Shown here one piece after another: positions 44,553-53,441 of a stretch of DNA of 64,000 nucleotides. This DNA is from JANXSF01 sp043755435 (lineage in GTDB: Bacteria; Acidobacteriota; Terriglobia; Bryobacterales; Bryobacteraceae): positions 1 to 64,000 of the forward strand of contig JAYUSZ010000073.1 in assembly GCA_043755435.1 (NCBI GenBank), in the 5' to 3' direction. Position 1 is the stretch's first letter. Each line of letters opens with the position of its first letter. The translations under genes were made by a program, and so were the position numbers. The notes beneath the pieces were generated by a model. That model searched no databases, was not told the origin of the DNA, and worked only from the letters and a program-made list of their open reading frames with translations.

Positions 44553-45830
44553 CTACTTCTTTTTTGGAATTGCTTTCTTCACTGCTGGAGCCGCTTTCTT
44601 GGCACCGGGAGCAGCAGTTGGTATGGGTGTTGGCCAACCCTTGATTTTGTTGCTTTCCACTTCGACGGTCATCATGAAAGGTTCTTTGGTGAACGCCTTT
44701 GCAACCGATTCGAATTCGATTTCGGTTCCTGGATCGGCCTTACCGGGCAGTGATCCACCTTCTGCGATGACGATGGTGATTTCGGGCGTGGTGGCATCGG
44801 CAACGGCCACTACGATTTCCTTTGGCTTGATGGCAGGCTTATGGGAAAGCACTTTGCCCTTCATGGGAGGAACTGCGGAATCTTTTACAGAGTCCTTGAA
44901 GTAGGTATCGCCTTCTGCGCCAACCAAAGCTTTTTTCACGGCGATCCAGAGGGCCAACTGAGGATTCGTCTTTTTTAGCTCCTCTTCCTCTTCATTCAAT
45001 TCTTCTTGAACGGTCTTGATAGCGAAGCCACTGGGAGGAAACGGGTTTGCCAGGGAGCTTTCAATCAGTTTGTCGAGGTCCTTTTTTGAACCTTTGTAAC
45101 CGATATAGTTTTTCTCAATGTAGGCGGCGGCCTTTTTCTTATCGCCATCGGGTAGTGCACCGGGGCCGTTAAGGGCTGATGCGCGAGCAATGTGCCAGAA
45201 AGCTTCAGGATAACGAGCTACCTTCTTTTGGGCGATGATCGATACACCCATGGCATAGGAATTCGAGGCGATGGAGGGGTCGGCTTGAATTTCCTTCTTC
45301 AGATATTCTTCGGTGAGAACAGGATCTTTTTTGGCCAAGACCAATGCATATAAAGTGCCTTTGGCCAGATCCTTGTAGTACTTCTTCTGCGCCGGCCATG
45401 CTGCATCGGTAACACCTGCTGGCTTTTCACCGAGCATTCCCAACAACTGGTTGGCAGACTTTTCAGCCATATCGGGTTCGCCTTGTGCCGCTGCCATTTG
45501 AACGACGTAGCCGACTACCATCATGTTTGGTGGCTTTGTGGTGTCGAGAGCTAAATAGTCTTTCGAACTGGAGTACATCTCCTTGGCTTTGTTGGTGGCC
45601 CCATAGGCACCTATATAAAGGCCAAGCCGCTGCAATTTGAAATCCGTCTCAGGGTACTTTTGTTTCCATTGGTCCAAGAGTTCAAGCTGTTTGGCACCTT
45701 GAACTTTGAGAATTTCCTGATATAGATCGTACTCTGCGCGATCCTTCCAATTCTGCGCTGCTGGTTGTGCAATTCCTACACTGCATAGCAAAGCGCTTAG
45801 CGTGAGCCCCATTAATAGTTTCGATTTCAT
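44553..45830 (-). CDS. Secreted TPR-like repeat protein with Ala/Pro/Lys-rich tail
   Basis: A protein of about 425 residues. I start it at the ATG at 45828-45830, giving a signal peptide (L-L-M-G-L-T-L-S-A-L-L-C-S-V-G-I-A); the frame is open 54 nt further. Residues 35-260 are helical and Ala-rich, resembling TPR/SEL1-like repeats (for example Y-D-L-Y-Q-E-I-L, A-M-Y-S-S-S and A-E-K-S-A-N-Q-L-L). A beta-rich stretch at about 300-400 follows, with V-V-A-V-A-D-A-T-T-P-E-I-T. The last 30 residues are Ala/Pro/Lys-rich, a basic tail perhaps binding the cell wall or nucleic acid. Function unknown. Confidence 0.78.
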   Translation of the reverse strand: MKSKLLMGLTLSALLCSVGIAQPAAQNWKDRAEYDLYQEILKVQGAKQLELLDQWKQKYPETDFKLQRLGLYIGAYGATNKAKEMYSSSKDYLALDTTKPPNMMVVGYVVQMAAAQGEPDMAEKSANQLLGMLGEKPAGVTDAAWPAQKKYYKDLAKGTLYALVLAKKDPVLTEEYLKKEIQADPSIASNSYAMGVSIIAQKKVARYPEAFWHIARASALNGPGALPDGDKKKAAAYIEKNYIGYKGSKKDLDKLIESSLANPFPPSGFAIKTVQEELNEEEEELKKTNPQLALWIAVKKALVGAEGDTYFKDSVKDSAVPPMKGKVLSHKPAIKPKEIVVAVADATTPEITIVIAEGGSLPGKADPGTEIEFESVAKAFTKEPFMMTVEVESNKIKGWPTPIPTAAPGAKKAAPAVKKAIPKKK

Positions 45831-46082
45831 TAGCAACACCGCTTGCCTCCCGGTCAATTGTATTCCTCTAAAAGCTGGCAACACTAATCTCTCACACTCA
45901 AGGAGCGATTAGACTTGCAATTGCGGAGTATAGCTGAAATTTCAGTCTCGCCGCAACCGCAGCCTCCTTACACTGCTTGGATTCCGCAACCAGGAAATAT
46001 GTTCCCAAAACAATTGGAAAATCCTGTTCCATTAAAAGCCTAGGGTTGTGCTAGAATCCTGACTTCAATCCTGACTTCCTCA

Positions 46083-47558
46083 ATGCGCACTTTCGATATT
46101 GCAGTTCTTGTTGCCTATCTCGCGGGAATTACGTGGTTTGGGGCCCAATTTCGCGGTTCGCAGAAAACCCTAAAAGACTATTTTCTGGGTGGGCGCGATA
46201 CGCCCTGGTGGGCTATTGCCTTCTCCATTGTTTCGGCTGAAACCAGTACTTTGACGGTGATAGGTACCCCCGGAATTGCTTTTGGTGGCAACTTTGGATT
46301 TTTACAAGTTGTACTGGGTTACCTGCTGGCACGGATTGTAATTAGCACTTTATTTTTGCCGCTTTACTTTCGCGGCGAGATGTATACGGCATACGAACTG
46401 ATGCAGCGGCGCTTTGGGCACAACATTCGCAAACTGACGGCGGGGAGTTTTCTGGTGTTGCGGGCGATGGCTGAAGGGGTTCGTGTATTTGCGATTTCCA
46501 TTGTGATTTCGATTATTTTAGGGACTGGCGAAATTCCATCCATTCTGCTGATTGTTTGCCTGACTCTCTTCTACACGTTTGAGGGGGGGATGACGGCGGT
46601 AATTTGGACCGATGTTGTGCAGATGTTCCTGTATATTGCGGGAGCGATTATTAGTTTGTTCGTTATTCTGAACCAGATTCCAGATGGTGCGGCTCATGTT
46701 TGGAAGATGGCTTCGGATGCAAATAAATTGCAGATTTTCGATTTTCGATTCGAGTGGACTTACGAATTCTTTCAGCGACCGTACAGTTTTTTAGCCGGGG
46801 TGCTAGGCGGGGCGTTCCTTACCACTGCGAGCCATGGAACAGAGCAGCTTATGGTGCAGCGATTATTGGCGGCTCGGTCTGAAAGTGACAGCAGGAAGGC
46901 GCTTTTCGCGAGTTGGTTTGTAATTCTCTTTCAATTTACGTTGTTTCTGACCATCGGCGTTATTCTGTGGGTCTACTATCAGGACAACAATCTGGCGGTG
47001 CCGGCAAAGTTGGATCGCATTTACCCGCAGTTTATTTGGAATTCTTTGCCTACTCCAATTGCGGGGCTGGTGATGGCAGCTATTTTAGCGGCCGCGATGT
47101 CTAACCTTAGCGCTGCGCTGAATGCACTGGCATCCACTACGATCATGGATTTTTTCAAACCGTACTCTAAGACGAAGCGGACGGAAGAAGAGTACTTGAG
47201 GCTTGCACGATGGACAACGGTGGTTTGGGGCGGGGTGCTGTTTGGCATCGCTTTGATCGCGCAGAATGTGAAGTCAGTACTGGAGAGTGGGCTGTCGATT
47301 GCGTCCATTGTTTATGGGTCCTTGCTGGGTGTGTTCCTGTTGGGCCGGCTTACAAAGAACGTTGGTGAGAAGGCGGCGATGACGGGAATGCTTTGTGGTT
47401 TGGTTCTGATGCTGTACATTTATACGCAAACGAAAATTGCCTTTACGTGGTACGTCTTAATAGGAACTTCGGTCACAATGGCGACGGCACTACTAGCGTC
47501 CCTGGTGGTAACTGAGCAGGTAAAAGAGCAGGTTAAGGAGAACAATGTCACAACTTAA
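46083..47558 (+). CDS. Sodium:solute symporter (SSS family)
   Basis: A 491-residue integral membrane transporter with about 13 hydrophobic segments. Family marks are Y-F-L-G-G-R-D-T-P-W-W near residue 33, followed by S-I-V-S-A-E-T-S-T near 50. Central A-A-I-L-A-A-A-M-S-N-L-S-A-A-L-N-A-L near residues 335-352 is the Na+-site region. SSS members import sugars, amino acids, vitamins or solutes with Na+. The cargo is unknown. It overlaps the next gene (an APC permease) by 14 nt. No ribosome-binding site of note precedes its ATG. Confidence 0.88.
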   Translation: MRTFDIAVLVAYLAGITWFGAQFRGSQKTLKDYFLGGRDTPWWAIAFSIVSAETSTLTVIGTPGIAFGGNFGFLQVVLGYLLARIVISTLFLPLYFRGEMYTAYELMQRRFGHNIRKLTAGSFLVLRAMAEGVRVFAISIVISIILGTGEIPSILLIVCLTLFYTFEGGMTAVIWTDVVQMFLYIAGAIISLFVILNQIPDGAAHVWKMASDANKLQIFDFRFEWTYEFFQRPYSFLAGVLGGAFLTTASHGTEQLMVQRLLAARSESDSRKALFASWFVILFQFTLFLTIGVILWVYYQDNNLAVPAKLDRIYPQFIWNSLPTPIAGLVMAAILAAAMSNLSAALNALASTTIMDFFKPYSKTKRTEEEYLRLARWTTVVWGGVLFGIALIAQNVKSVLESGLSIASIVYGSLLGVFLLGRLTKNVGEKAAMTGMLCGLVLMLYIYTQTKIAFTWYVLIGTSVTMATALLASLVVTEQVKEQVKENNVTT

Positions 47559-48906
47559 GCGTGACCTGGGTTTGTGGAGTGCGGCAGCCATTGTAGTGGG
47601 AACAGTGATTGGCAGCGGGATTTTCATTGTTCCGAAAAGCATGGTGTTGAATGTTGGAACCCCGGCAATGGTGCTGTTTGTTTTCCTGTTCGGCGGCTTG
47701 CTTTCGCTGGGAGGCGCGTTGACTTATGCCGAATTGGCGGCGATGCTTCCGGAAGCGGGTGGTGAATATGTTTACTTGCGAGAGGCCTATGGGCCGATGT
47801 GGGCCTTCATTTACGGTTGGGCTCAGCTTCTGCTGGCAAAGAGTGCATCGATTGCCACGCTGGCGACTGGATTTTATTTGTATTTGGCCAACTTTTTCCC
47901 GGTGCTGGAGGGAGTGATTACGTCGGCTACTTTGCCAATAGTGGGGCTGGTGGAAATTCGGAACGGGCAAATTTTTGCAATGTTCCTGATTGGCGCGCTG
48001 GGGATGCTGAACTACTTTGGCGTGCGGATTGGCGGAAATGTACAGGTGGCGGTGACCATTGTCAAAGTAGCGGCGATTGCGTTGATTATTGGTGTGGGTC
48101 TTACTTCTTCAGTGGGGAACGTCGATCATTTTTCCACTGCGGTGAAATCAGTTGGAGGTGCAAGCGGATTTTTCGCTGCTCTGGTGGCTGCGCTGTGGGC
48201 ATATGATGGCTGGAACAACGTAAGTATGGTTGCTAGCGAAGTGAAAGACCCGCAACGGAATCTTCCGTTGGCACTGGTGATTGGCACTTTGGCAGTGATG
48301 GTGATTTACATGCTGGCAAATGTGGCGTACTTTTATGTTCTACCGGCGGAAGGCGTTGCGAATAGTGATCGAGTTGCTGGGGAAATGATGAGACGCATTT
48401 TCGGGGCACCGGGAGCGGGGCTGGTTAGTATTGCGGCAATGATTTCTATTTTCGCGGCACTCAACGGGTCCATTTTGACTGGAGCCCGGGTTCCTTTCGC
48501 AGTGGCAAAGGATGGGCTGATGTGGCCATCGTTAGCGAAAATCCATCCTCAATATTTCACTCCGGCGAATTCCATAGTGGCGTTGAGCCTATGGTCGATG
48601 GTGATTGTGTTGTCCGGCGGGTACGACTTTCTGTTCAATTTAGTTATCTTCGCCAGTTGGATTTTATACGGGATGGCCACGGCCAGTGTGATTGTGTTGC
48701 GCCGGAAGCGTCCGGATCTGCATAGACCATATAAGACCATAGGCTATCCGTTTGTTCCGATTCTCTTTGTGTTGGTGACAATTGCTTTATTAGGGCAGAC
48801 CTTTTACGATCGGCCTGGGCAGAGCATGCTGGGGTTGGGGATTATCGTTATGGGCTTGCCGCTTTACGCATATTGGAGCAGGAAAGCGCTTGGATCTTCG
48901 AAATAG
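47545..48906 (+). CDS. APC-superfamily amino acid permease
   Basis: A 453-residue inner-membrane transporter with 12 predicted helices. The first contains V-V-G-T-V-I-G-S-G-I-F, the APC substrate-binding helix, and L-A-A-M-L-P-E-A-G-G-E-Y-V-Y-L-R-E-A-Y-G-P follows near residue 65. W-A-Y-D-G-W-N-N is the conserved helix-6 segment. This is most similar to basic or polar amino-acid antiporters (LAT family). An AAGGAG 5 nt upstream supports the start at 47545. Co-translation with the SSS gene suggests the two act in one uptake route. Confidence 0.87.
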   Translation: MSQLKRDLGLWSAAAIVVGTVIGSGIFIVPKSMVLNVGTPAMVLFVFLFGGLLSLGGALTYAELAAMLPEAGGEYVYLREAYGPMWAFIYGWAQLLLAKSASIATLATGFYLYLANFFPVLEGVITSATLPIVGLVEIRNGQIFAMFLIGALGMLNYFGVRIGGNVQVAVTIVKVAAIALIIGVGLTSSVGNVDHFSTAVKSVGGASGFFAALVAALWAYDGWNNVSMVASEVKDPQRNLPLALVIGTLAVMVIYMLANVAYFYVLPAEGVANSDRVAGEMMRRIFGAPGAGLVSIAAMISIFAALNGSILTGARVPFAVAKDGLMWPSLAKIHPQYFTPANSIVALSLWSMVIVLSGGYDFLFNLVIFASWILYGMATASVIVLRRKRPDLHRPYKTIGYPFVPILFVLVTIALLGQTFYDRPGQSMLGLGIIVMGLPLYAYWSRKALGSSK

Positions 48907-49060
48907 GATTGAGTTTCACATTTTTGTTCTACAAACAGAACATAGGGCTTGATTTTTCGGATATTTAGGAACAAAATATTAGGCGAAACAAGCTGTGGTG
49001 GTTTTGTGTTGACTTAGGTTGATCCAAGGCCATTCAAGGATGTGCATTCTGGGAGACAAC

Positions 49061-49273
49061 ATGGACATTTCAAGGATCCTCGCTGATTTAAGAGCCGAAA
49101 GGGTTCAGATCGAAGAGGCAATCATTACATTGGAAAGGTTAGCGGAGGGTCGCGGCAAGCGCCGTGGACGACCGCCAACATGGTTGGTGGAGGCGCGCAA
49201 GCAGGACGGAAAAGCGCCAGTAGCTCCACTGGTAACAAAAGGAAAGGAAAAAGCATCGAAATCGGATGGTTAG
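49061..49273 (+). CDS. Small AT-hook-like basic protein
   Basis: A 70-residue protein. M-D-I-S-R-I-L-A-D-L-R-A-E-R and a helix of about 35 residues begin it. K-R-R-G-R-P-P-T-W-L near residue 35 is an AT-hook-like R-G-R-P core. The tail is Lys-rich. The start ATG 49061 follows GGGAG with 5-nt spacing; an earlier in-frame ATG (49019) lacks one. Similar small proteins are common in Acidobacteriota; DNA binding is inferred from the hook alone. A clear terminator follows. Confidence 0.68.
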   Translation: MDISRILADLRAERVQIEEAIITLERLAEGRGKRRGRPPTWLVEARKQDGKAPVAPLVTKGKEKASKSDG

Positions 49274-49318
49274 GCCTGATTGATCGCTGAATAGTTGTTT
49301 CAATTTAGAGTTTCACTT

Positions 49319-49350
49319 ATGCCGTCTTCTAACCAAGACGGCATTTTTCT
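49319..49350 (+). terminator. Rho-independent terminator after the AT-hook gene
   Basis: ATGCCGTCTT (49319-49328) and AAGACGGCAT (49335-49344) form a perfect 10-bp stem with a 6-nt loop, followed by TTTTCTT. It lies between the two small plus-strand genes and ends just before the ribosome-binding site of the second. Confidence 0.88.
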
Positions 49351-49360
49351 TGGAGGTAGG

Positions 49361-49606
49361 ATGTCTCGCGGATGGGAAAGCAAAGATGTGGCATCTCGCC
49401 AGGAAGAGTTTTTCGAGAACAAGAAAACATCCTCACTTACTGCGGCTGAATTGGAAATGAATGCGCGTGTGCATAGCCTGGAATTGGATCGAAAACGAAT
49501 GGAGAGTGAATTAGCTGCGGCCAAGCATCTGCGGCACAAAGATATGATAAAAGCTGCGCTGGCTCATGTTTTGGAGAAAATTGCGCAGGCCAAGAGCGAA
49601 GTCTGA
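49361..49606 (+). CDS. Small coiled-coil protein of unknown function
   Basis: An 81-residue protein beginning M-S-R-G-W-E-S-K. Long stretches of Glu, Lys, Ala and Leu from residue 10 (for example A-E-L-E-M-N-A-R-V-H-S-L-E-L-D and V-L-E-K-I-A-Q-A-K) suggest a single coiled coil. GGAGG (49352-49356) lies 4 nt before the ATG 49361, a strong start. It is 13 nt from the 3' end of the RNase P RNA gene on the opposite strand. Confidence 0.68.
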   Translation: MSRGWESKDVASRQEEFFENKKTSSLTAAELEMNARVHSLELDRKRMESELAAAKHLRHKDMIKAALAHVLEKIAQAKSEV

Positions 49607-49618
49607 TTGAGTTTATTA

Positions 49619-49991
49619 CGCCAGTGCAACGATAAGCCGGTTTTTGTGCCGAGCCCCGAAGGACCCGGTGGCAACCATTCATCTGGGCCGTCCATTACTG
49701 AACGGCTCTAGCAACCTACCCGGAAGTTTAACGGAGCGGGCCGCTCCTCCTCCCCTATTTGGTCTTGCTCCACGTGGGGTTTGCCCTGCCACTTCATTTG
49801 CATGAAGCGCGGTGCGCTTTTACCGCACCATTTCACCCTTACCCGGACCGAAATCCAGGCGGTATATTTTCTGTGGCACTTTCCGTAAAACCCGCTTTGA
49901 GCGAGCCCCCCCGGCCGTTAGCCGGCACGCTGCCCTATGGAGACCGGACTTTCCTCTGAGCAAGCTCAGCGGTTGCCTGTTGCACTGACGC
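49619..49991 (-). ncRNA. rnpB: RNase P RNA (bacterial type A)
   Basis: On the minus strand, the catalytic RNA of RNase P (tRNA 5' maturation) is recognised by its conserved blocks in order: GAGGAAAGTCCGG, then ACAGAAA, then GGGTAAGGGTGAAATGGTGC, AAACCCCACGTGGAGCAAGA with CCAAATAGG, and ATGAATGGTTGCCA. The 5' end (near 49991) and 3' end (near 49619) pair through a GTGCAAC/GTTGCAC P1 helix. The length is about 373 nt. Ends are placed to the P1 helix, with an uncertainty of a few bases. No protein frames across it should be annotated. Confidence 0.95.
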
Positions 49992-50128
49992 ACCTCAAGT
50001 ATGGCAGCTTTGAACTTCAAAGAGTGGTGGGACTTTGGTGACAATCCCCCTACTTCATTCAAGAACCCGCTCGGGTTGGCGGTTGGAATTGTGACCACCG
50101 TTCCAGATCTCCGCGCCGGTCCGAAAGT

Positions 50129-51040
50129 TCAACCCTGGATGCTGCTCAAATATTTGAAACTAAGCGCGGCTGATTCCAAGGCGGGCTTGATAAATGGCGG
50201 TTCTTGTTCCACGAAGTAACCCTTAAGACCTGTTTTCTTCGCAGCTTCAAACACTTTTTTCCAATTCACAATTCCGTTGCCGACCTCGGTGGATCTGGCG
50301 AATCCATCTACTCCCCAGGATGGATTTTCTTGAGGACGCTGATCCTTCACATGTAAGAAAGAGATTCGGGGGCCGTGTTTGGTAATCAGGGCTGCTGGAT
50401 TCGCGCCGGCGACGGTTGCCCAGCCGCAATCCAGTTCCCAACTTACGAGTTCGGGATCGGTGAGCCGGAGCAGTTCTTCAATCGCTGTCACTTGGCCGAA
50501 CTTGCGGAAATCCAGGTTGTGGTTGTGGTAGCCAAACAGAATGCCTGCGTTTTTCATCTGGCGGCCGATGTTGTTTAATTGCTCAGCCGTCCATTTCCAA
50601 TCGTCGAGGTCGATAGTCTCAAACAAAGCTTTAACCATGGCCATCTGGTCACCGGGCTTGGTGTTCAACCGTTCTGGATTTCGAACCCACGGGAACGAGC
50701 AGAAAACAGACTTCATTCCGGAGTCTTTTGATAGCTCAACTTTTTGAGAAGTCTCTTTGAGCAGTTCCGCCAAAGAATAGTGAGCGCTGGTGCACTGAAG
50801 GTTAACGCCGCGAATAGACTTCAACAGCTCCAGCGGATTACTGGCCAAGCCGGTGGCAAGCTGCACCTGTTGATAGCCGATGTCGGCGATCTGCTTCAGC
50901 GTGGCGTAGCGATCTTTTCGGATTTCATTGCCTACTGTATAAAGTTGAAGGCCGATAGGAAGGCCGAGGGGATTCGCGTTTAGATTCACTGGAACTGCAG
51001 TTGCGGTCAGCCCATGAAGTAGAGTTCTGCGAGTAATCAT
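50129..51040 (-). CDS. Sugar phosphate isomerase/epimerase (xylose-isomerase-like TIM barrel), exported
   Basis: A protein of about 303 residues of the AP-endonuclease-2/xylose-isomerase-like TIM-barrel family. M-I-T-R-R-T-L-L-H-G-L-T-A-T-A is a Tat-like N-terminus. The start I choose is the ATG at 51038-51040. I-G-L-Q-L-Y-T-V is strand 1 of the barrel, and G-Y-H-N-H-N-L-D-F carries a metal-binding His pair. W-E-L-D-C-G-W and S-F-L-H-V-K-D follow, giving the expected E/D/H metal ligands. Substrates are usually hydroxypyruvate, inosose or keto-sugars. It faces the Rpn-like gene divergently, with 27 nt between the two start codons. Confidence 0.84.
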   Translation of the reverse strand: MITRRTLLHGLTATAVPVNLNANPLGLPIGLQLYTVGNEIRKDRYATLKQIADIGYQQVQLATGLASNPLELLKSIRGVNLQCTSAHYSLAELLKETSQKVELSKDSGMKSVFCSFPWVRNPERLNTKPGDQMAMVKALFETIDLDDWKWTAEQLNNIGRQMKNAGILFGYHNHNLDFRKFGQVTAIEELLRLTDPELVSWELDCGWATVAGANPAALITKHGPRISFLHVKDQRPQENPSWGVDGFARSTEVGNGIVNWKKVFEAAKKTGLKGYFVEQEPPFIKPALESAALSFKYLSSIQG

Positions 51041-51067
51041 CAACACCATGCTACGTTAAAGTCAGTC

Positions 51068-52021
51068 ATGAAGAACCCGCACGACGGGGACTTCAAGGAT
51101 CTTGCTGAAGACCATCCGGAATTGTTGTTGCGTCTGCTAGGCATTCTTCAACCCGGTACGAAGACCCAAATAAGTCACATCCTTCGAGAATTGCGCATGG
51201 AGCCATTGGCGATTGATCACGCCTATGTGATTGAAAGTGAGACCGGAAAATATGTGGTGCATCTGGAAGCCGTTACCAAGTGGAATTTGAAACAAACGGC
51301 ATCTATGGCCTTGTATCAGTTTTTGTTGAAGCGGCAAGAGAAGCTTCCGGTGGTTAGCCATGTGATTTTGATGGCTGAAAAGTATGCTCCGAACCTGCTG
51401 CCGGTACGCCTGCTGTATGAAGAGGAAGACGGCCTTCGGATTGAGGCCCCCTATAAAGTAATTCGGCTTTGGGAGATAGACTCGTCACCGGCATTTGCGC
51501 CAGGTTACGAGCCGCTATTGGCCTGGGTTCCTTTATTGAAGGGTGGGTTTGAGGAATTCGAACGTGCCACTGAGGCGATTGTCCGGCTGGGTAGGAGTCC
51601 AGAGCACAAGACTGATGAGTTGAGGATTAGGCTTGCCTCGCTGGCTTCACTCCGGTACGATAAAAATGCGATCAAGGCATTCCTTGAAAAACTGGAGCAG
51701 AGAATGATGATTTCGAGGGAAGCGTTCAAGGTAAGTTGGATTTATGAGGATGGGTTGGAAGAAGGGAAGGCTATAGGAAAAGCCGAAGGAAAAGCTGAAG
51801 GAAAAGCTGAAGGCAAGCTTGAGGCAATTCGAATTACGCTTTCCGACAAATTTCCTAGCTTTGATTTTGGTCGGGAGCTAGATCAAATTCGAACTCTTTC
51901 AATAGTGGACTCTGTATTCACGGCAATCTTGAGAGCACAAAGCCCCGACGAAGTACGATCCATCATTTCCACCGCGACCAGTTCCAACTCCGCCAACCAA
52001 GAGCCTGCCGGGCTTCAATAA
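51068..52021 (+). CDS. Rpn/DUF4351-type putative nuclease with GKAE repeats
   Basis: A 317-residue protein resembling the Rpn family (PD-(D/E)XK-type transposase-like nucleases). I-D-H-A-Y-V-I-E-S-E-T-G-K-Y-V-V-H-L-E-A-V near residues 46-66 is the D...E core, but the typical E-x-Q is changed to E-A-V. P-V-V-S-H-V-I-L-M-A near residue 95 follows. A 12-nt repeat (51776-51811, three copies GGAAAAGC-(C/T)-GAA) encodes G-K-A-E three times, a linker seen in this family. The rest, F-D-F-G-R-E-L-D-Q-I, is a helical tail. Family members promote recombination or act as mobile remnants. The altered active site may lack activity. Confidence 0.68.
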   Translation: MKNPHDGDFKDLAEDHPELLLRLLGILQPGTKTQISHILRELRMEPLAIDHAYVIESETGKYVVHLEAVTKWNLKQTASMALYQFLLKRQEKLPVVSHVILMAEKYAPNLLPVRLLYEEEDGLRIEAPYKVIRLWEIDSSPAFAPGYEPLLAWVPLLKGGFEEFERATEAIVRLGRSPEHKTDELRIRLASLASLRYDKNAIKAFLEKLEQRMMISREAFKVSWIYEDGLEEGKAIGKAEGKAEGKAEGKLEAIRITLSDKFPSFDFGRELDQIRTLSIVDSVFTAILRAQSPDEVRSIISTATSSNSANQEPAGLQ

Positions 52022-52154
52022 TCAAAAGTCAGGCCGTTCTCTCGCGATTGTGCAAAAATGACATGAGGGCTGAATCCGGGATCCCGACTTCAGCCGCCGC
52101 TGGCGACCCTTCCCGTTCAAGGTCAGCTAGTATCCCATCAGGAAATATTCTTCA

Positions 52155-53441
52155 ATGACTGAAATCATCAAAATTGTTGGCAGAGAGATTCTAGATTCGC
52201 GTGGCAACCCCACTGTGGAAGCAGATGTATTGTTGGCCGATGGTAGTTTGGGTCGCGCCGCAGTTCCAAGCGGAGCATCGACCGGTGAACATGAGGCTGT
52301 GGAATTGCGCGATGGCGACAAGAAGCGCTATCTGGGCAAAGGCTGCTTAAAGGCTGTCCTAAACATCAACAAGAAAATTGCGCCAGCAGTGGTTGGCCTT
52401 GATGCGACACTGCAAAGCGAGCTGGATGCGCGATTGATTCGCCTTGACGGCACTGCGAACAAGAGCAAATTGGGAGCAAATGCTATGCTTGCGGTTTCGA
52501 TGGCCGCTGCCCGTGCGGCTGCTATCAGCCAGCAGACACCGCTGTATCGTTATTTGGGTGGCGTGAATGCCAACCTGTTGCCAGTGCCGATGATGAATAT
52601 CCTCAACGGTGGATCGCATGCTGATAACTCTGTGGATTTACAGGAATTCATGATTGTTCCACATGGTGCCACTAAGTTTTCAGAATCCTTGCGGATGGGT
52701 GTGGAAGTGTTTCATACCTTGAAAGGCGTTCTAAAAAAGAAGGGCTATTCGACGGCAGTTGGGGATGAAGGTGGATTTGCACCGAATTGCAAGTCGAACG
52801 TGGAAGCGTTGGAAGTTGTGTTGGAAGCGATTGCTCTGGCAGGATTCAAGCCCGGGAAAGAAATCAGCATTGCGCTTGATCCGGCAGCCAGTGAATTCTA
52901 CGATTCTAAAATCAAGAAGTACGTTTTCAAGAAATCAGATAAGAGCGAGAAGACGTCGGAACAGATGGTGGCTTTCTGGGCCGATTGGGCTCGGCAGTTT
53001 CCCATTCTTTCGATTGAAGACGGCATGGCGGAAGACGATTGGGCTGGTTGGAAAGCAATCACCGAAGCCTTGGGAAAGACGGTTCAATTGGTTGGCGACG
53101 ATTTGTTTGTGACCAACGTGAAGCGCCTTTCGATGGGCATTGAGAAGGGCATTGCAAATTCTATTTTGATTAAGGTGAACCAGATCGGCACGCTCACTGA
53201 GACTTTGGATTCGATGGCGATGGCAACCCAGGCTGGCTACACATCTATTTGTTCGCATCGTAGTGGTGAAACAGAAGATTCCTTTATTGCAGATCTTGCG
53301 GTTGCTACAAGCGCTGGTCAAATCAAAACCGGATCGGCCAGCCGTACCGACCGTTTGGCGAAGTACAACCAACTGCTGCGCATTGAAGAAGAGTTGGGAA
53401 CATCGGCCAAATTTGCTGGAAGAAAGGCGTTTAAGCAGTAA
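52155..53441 (+). CDS. eno: Enolase
   Basis: Enolase (428 residues) interconverts 2-phosphoglycerate and phosphoenolpyruvate in glycolysis. Marks in order are D-S-R-G-N-P-T-V-E near residue 15, G-A-S-T-G near 40, S-H-A-D-N near 155 for the flexible loop, E-D-G-M-A-E-D-D-W near 290, and S-I-L-I-K-V-N-Q-I-G-T-L-T-E-T near 335. The signature S-H-R-S-G-E-T-E-D closes it. Its stop overlaps the gpmI start by one base (TAATG), linking two consecutive glycolytic steps in one operon. Confidence 0.96.
   Translation: MTEIIKIVGREILDSRGNPTVEADVLLADGSLGRAAVPSGASTGEHEAVELRDGDKKRYLGKGCLKAVLNINKKIAPAVVGLDATLQSELDARLIRLDGTANKSKLGANAMLAVSMAAARAAAISQQTPLYRYLGGVNANLLPVPMMNILNGGSHADNSVDLQEFMIVPHGATKFSESLRMGVEVFHTLKGVLKKKGYSTAVGDEGGFAPNCKSNVEALEVVLEAIALAGFKPGKEISIALDPAASEFYDSKIKKYVFKKSDKSEKTSEQMVAFWADWARQFPILSIEDGMAEDDWAGWKAITEALGKTVQLVGDDLFVTNVKRLSMGIEKGIANSILIKVNQIGTLTETLDSMAMATQAGYTSICSHRSGETEDSFIADLAVATSAGQIKTGSASRTDRLAKYNQLLRIEEELGTSAKFAGRKAFKQ

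Noticed and set aside
49759..50098. Protein frames across rnpB on both strands
   Set aside because: The sequence is fully explained by RNase P RNA conserved blocks.
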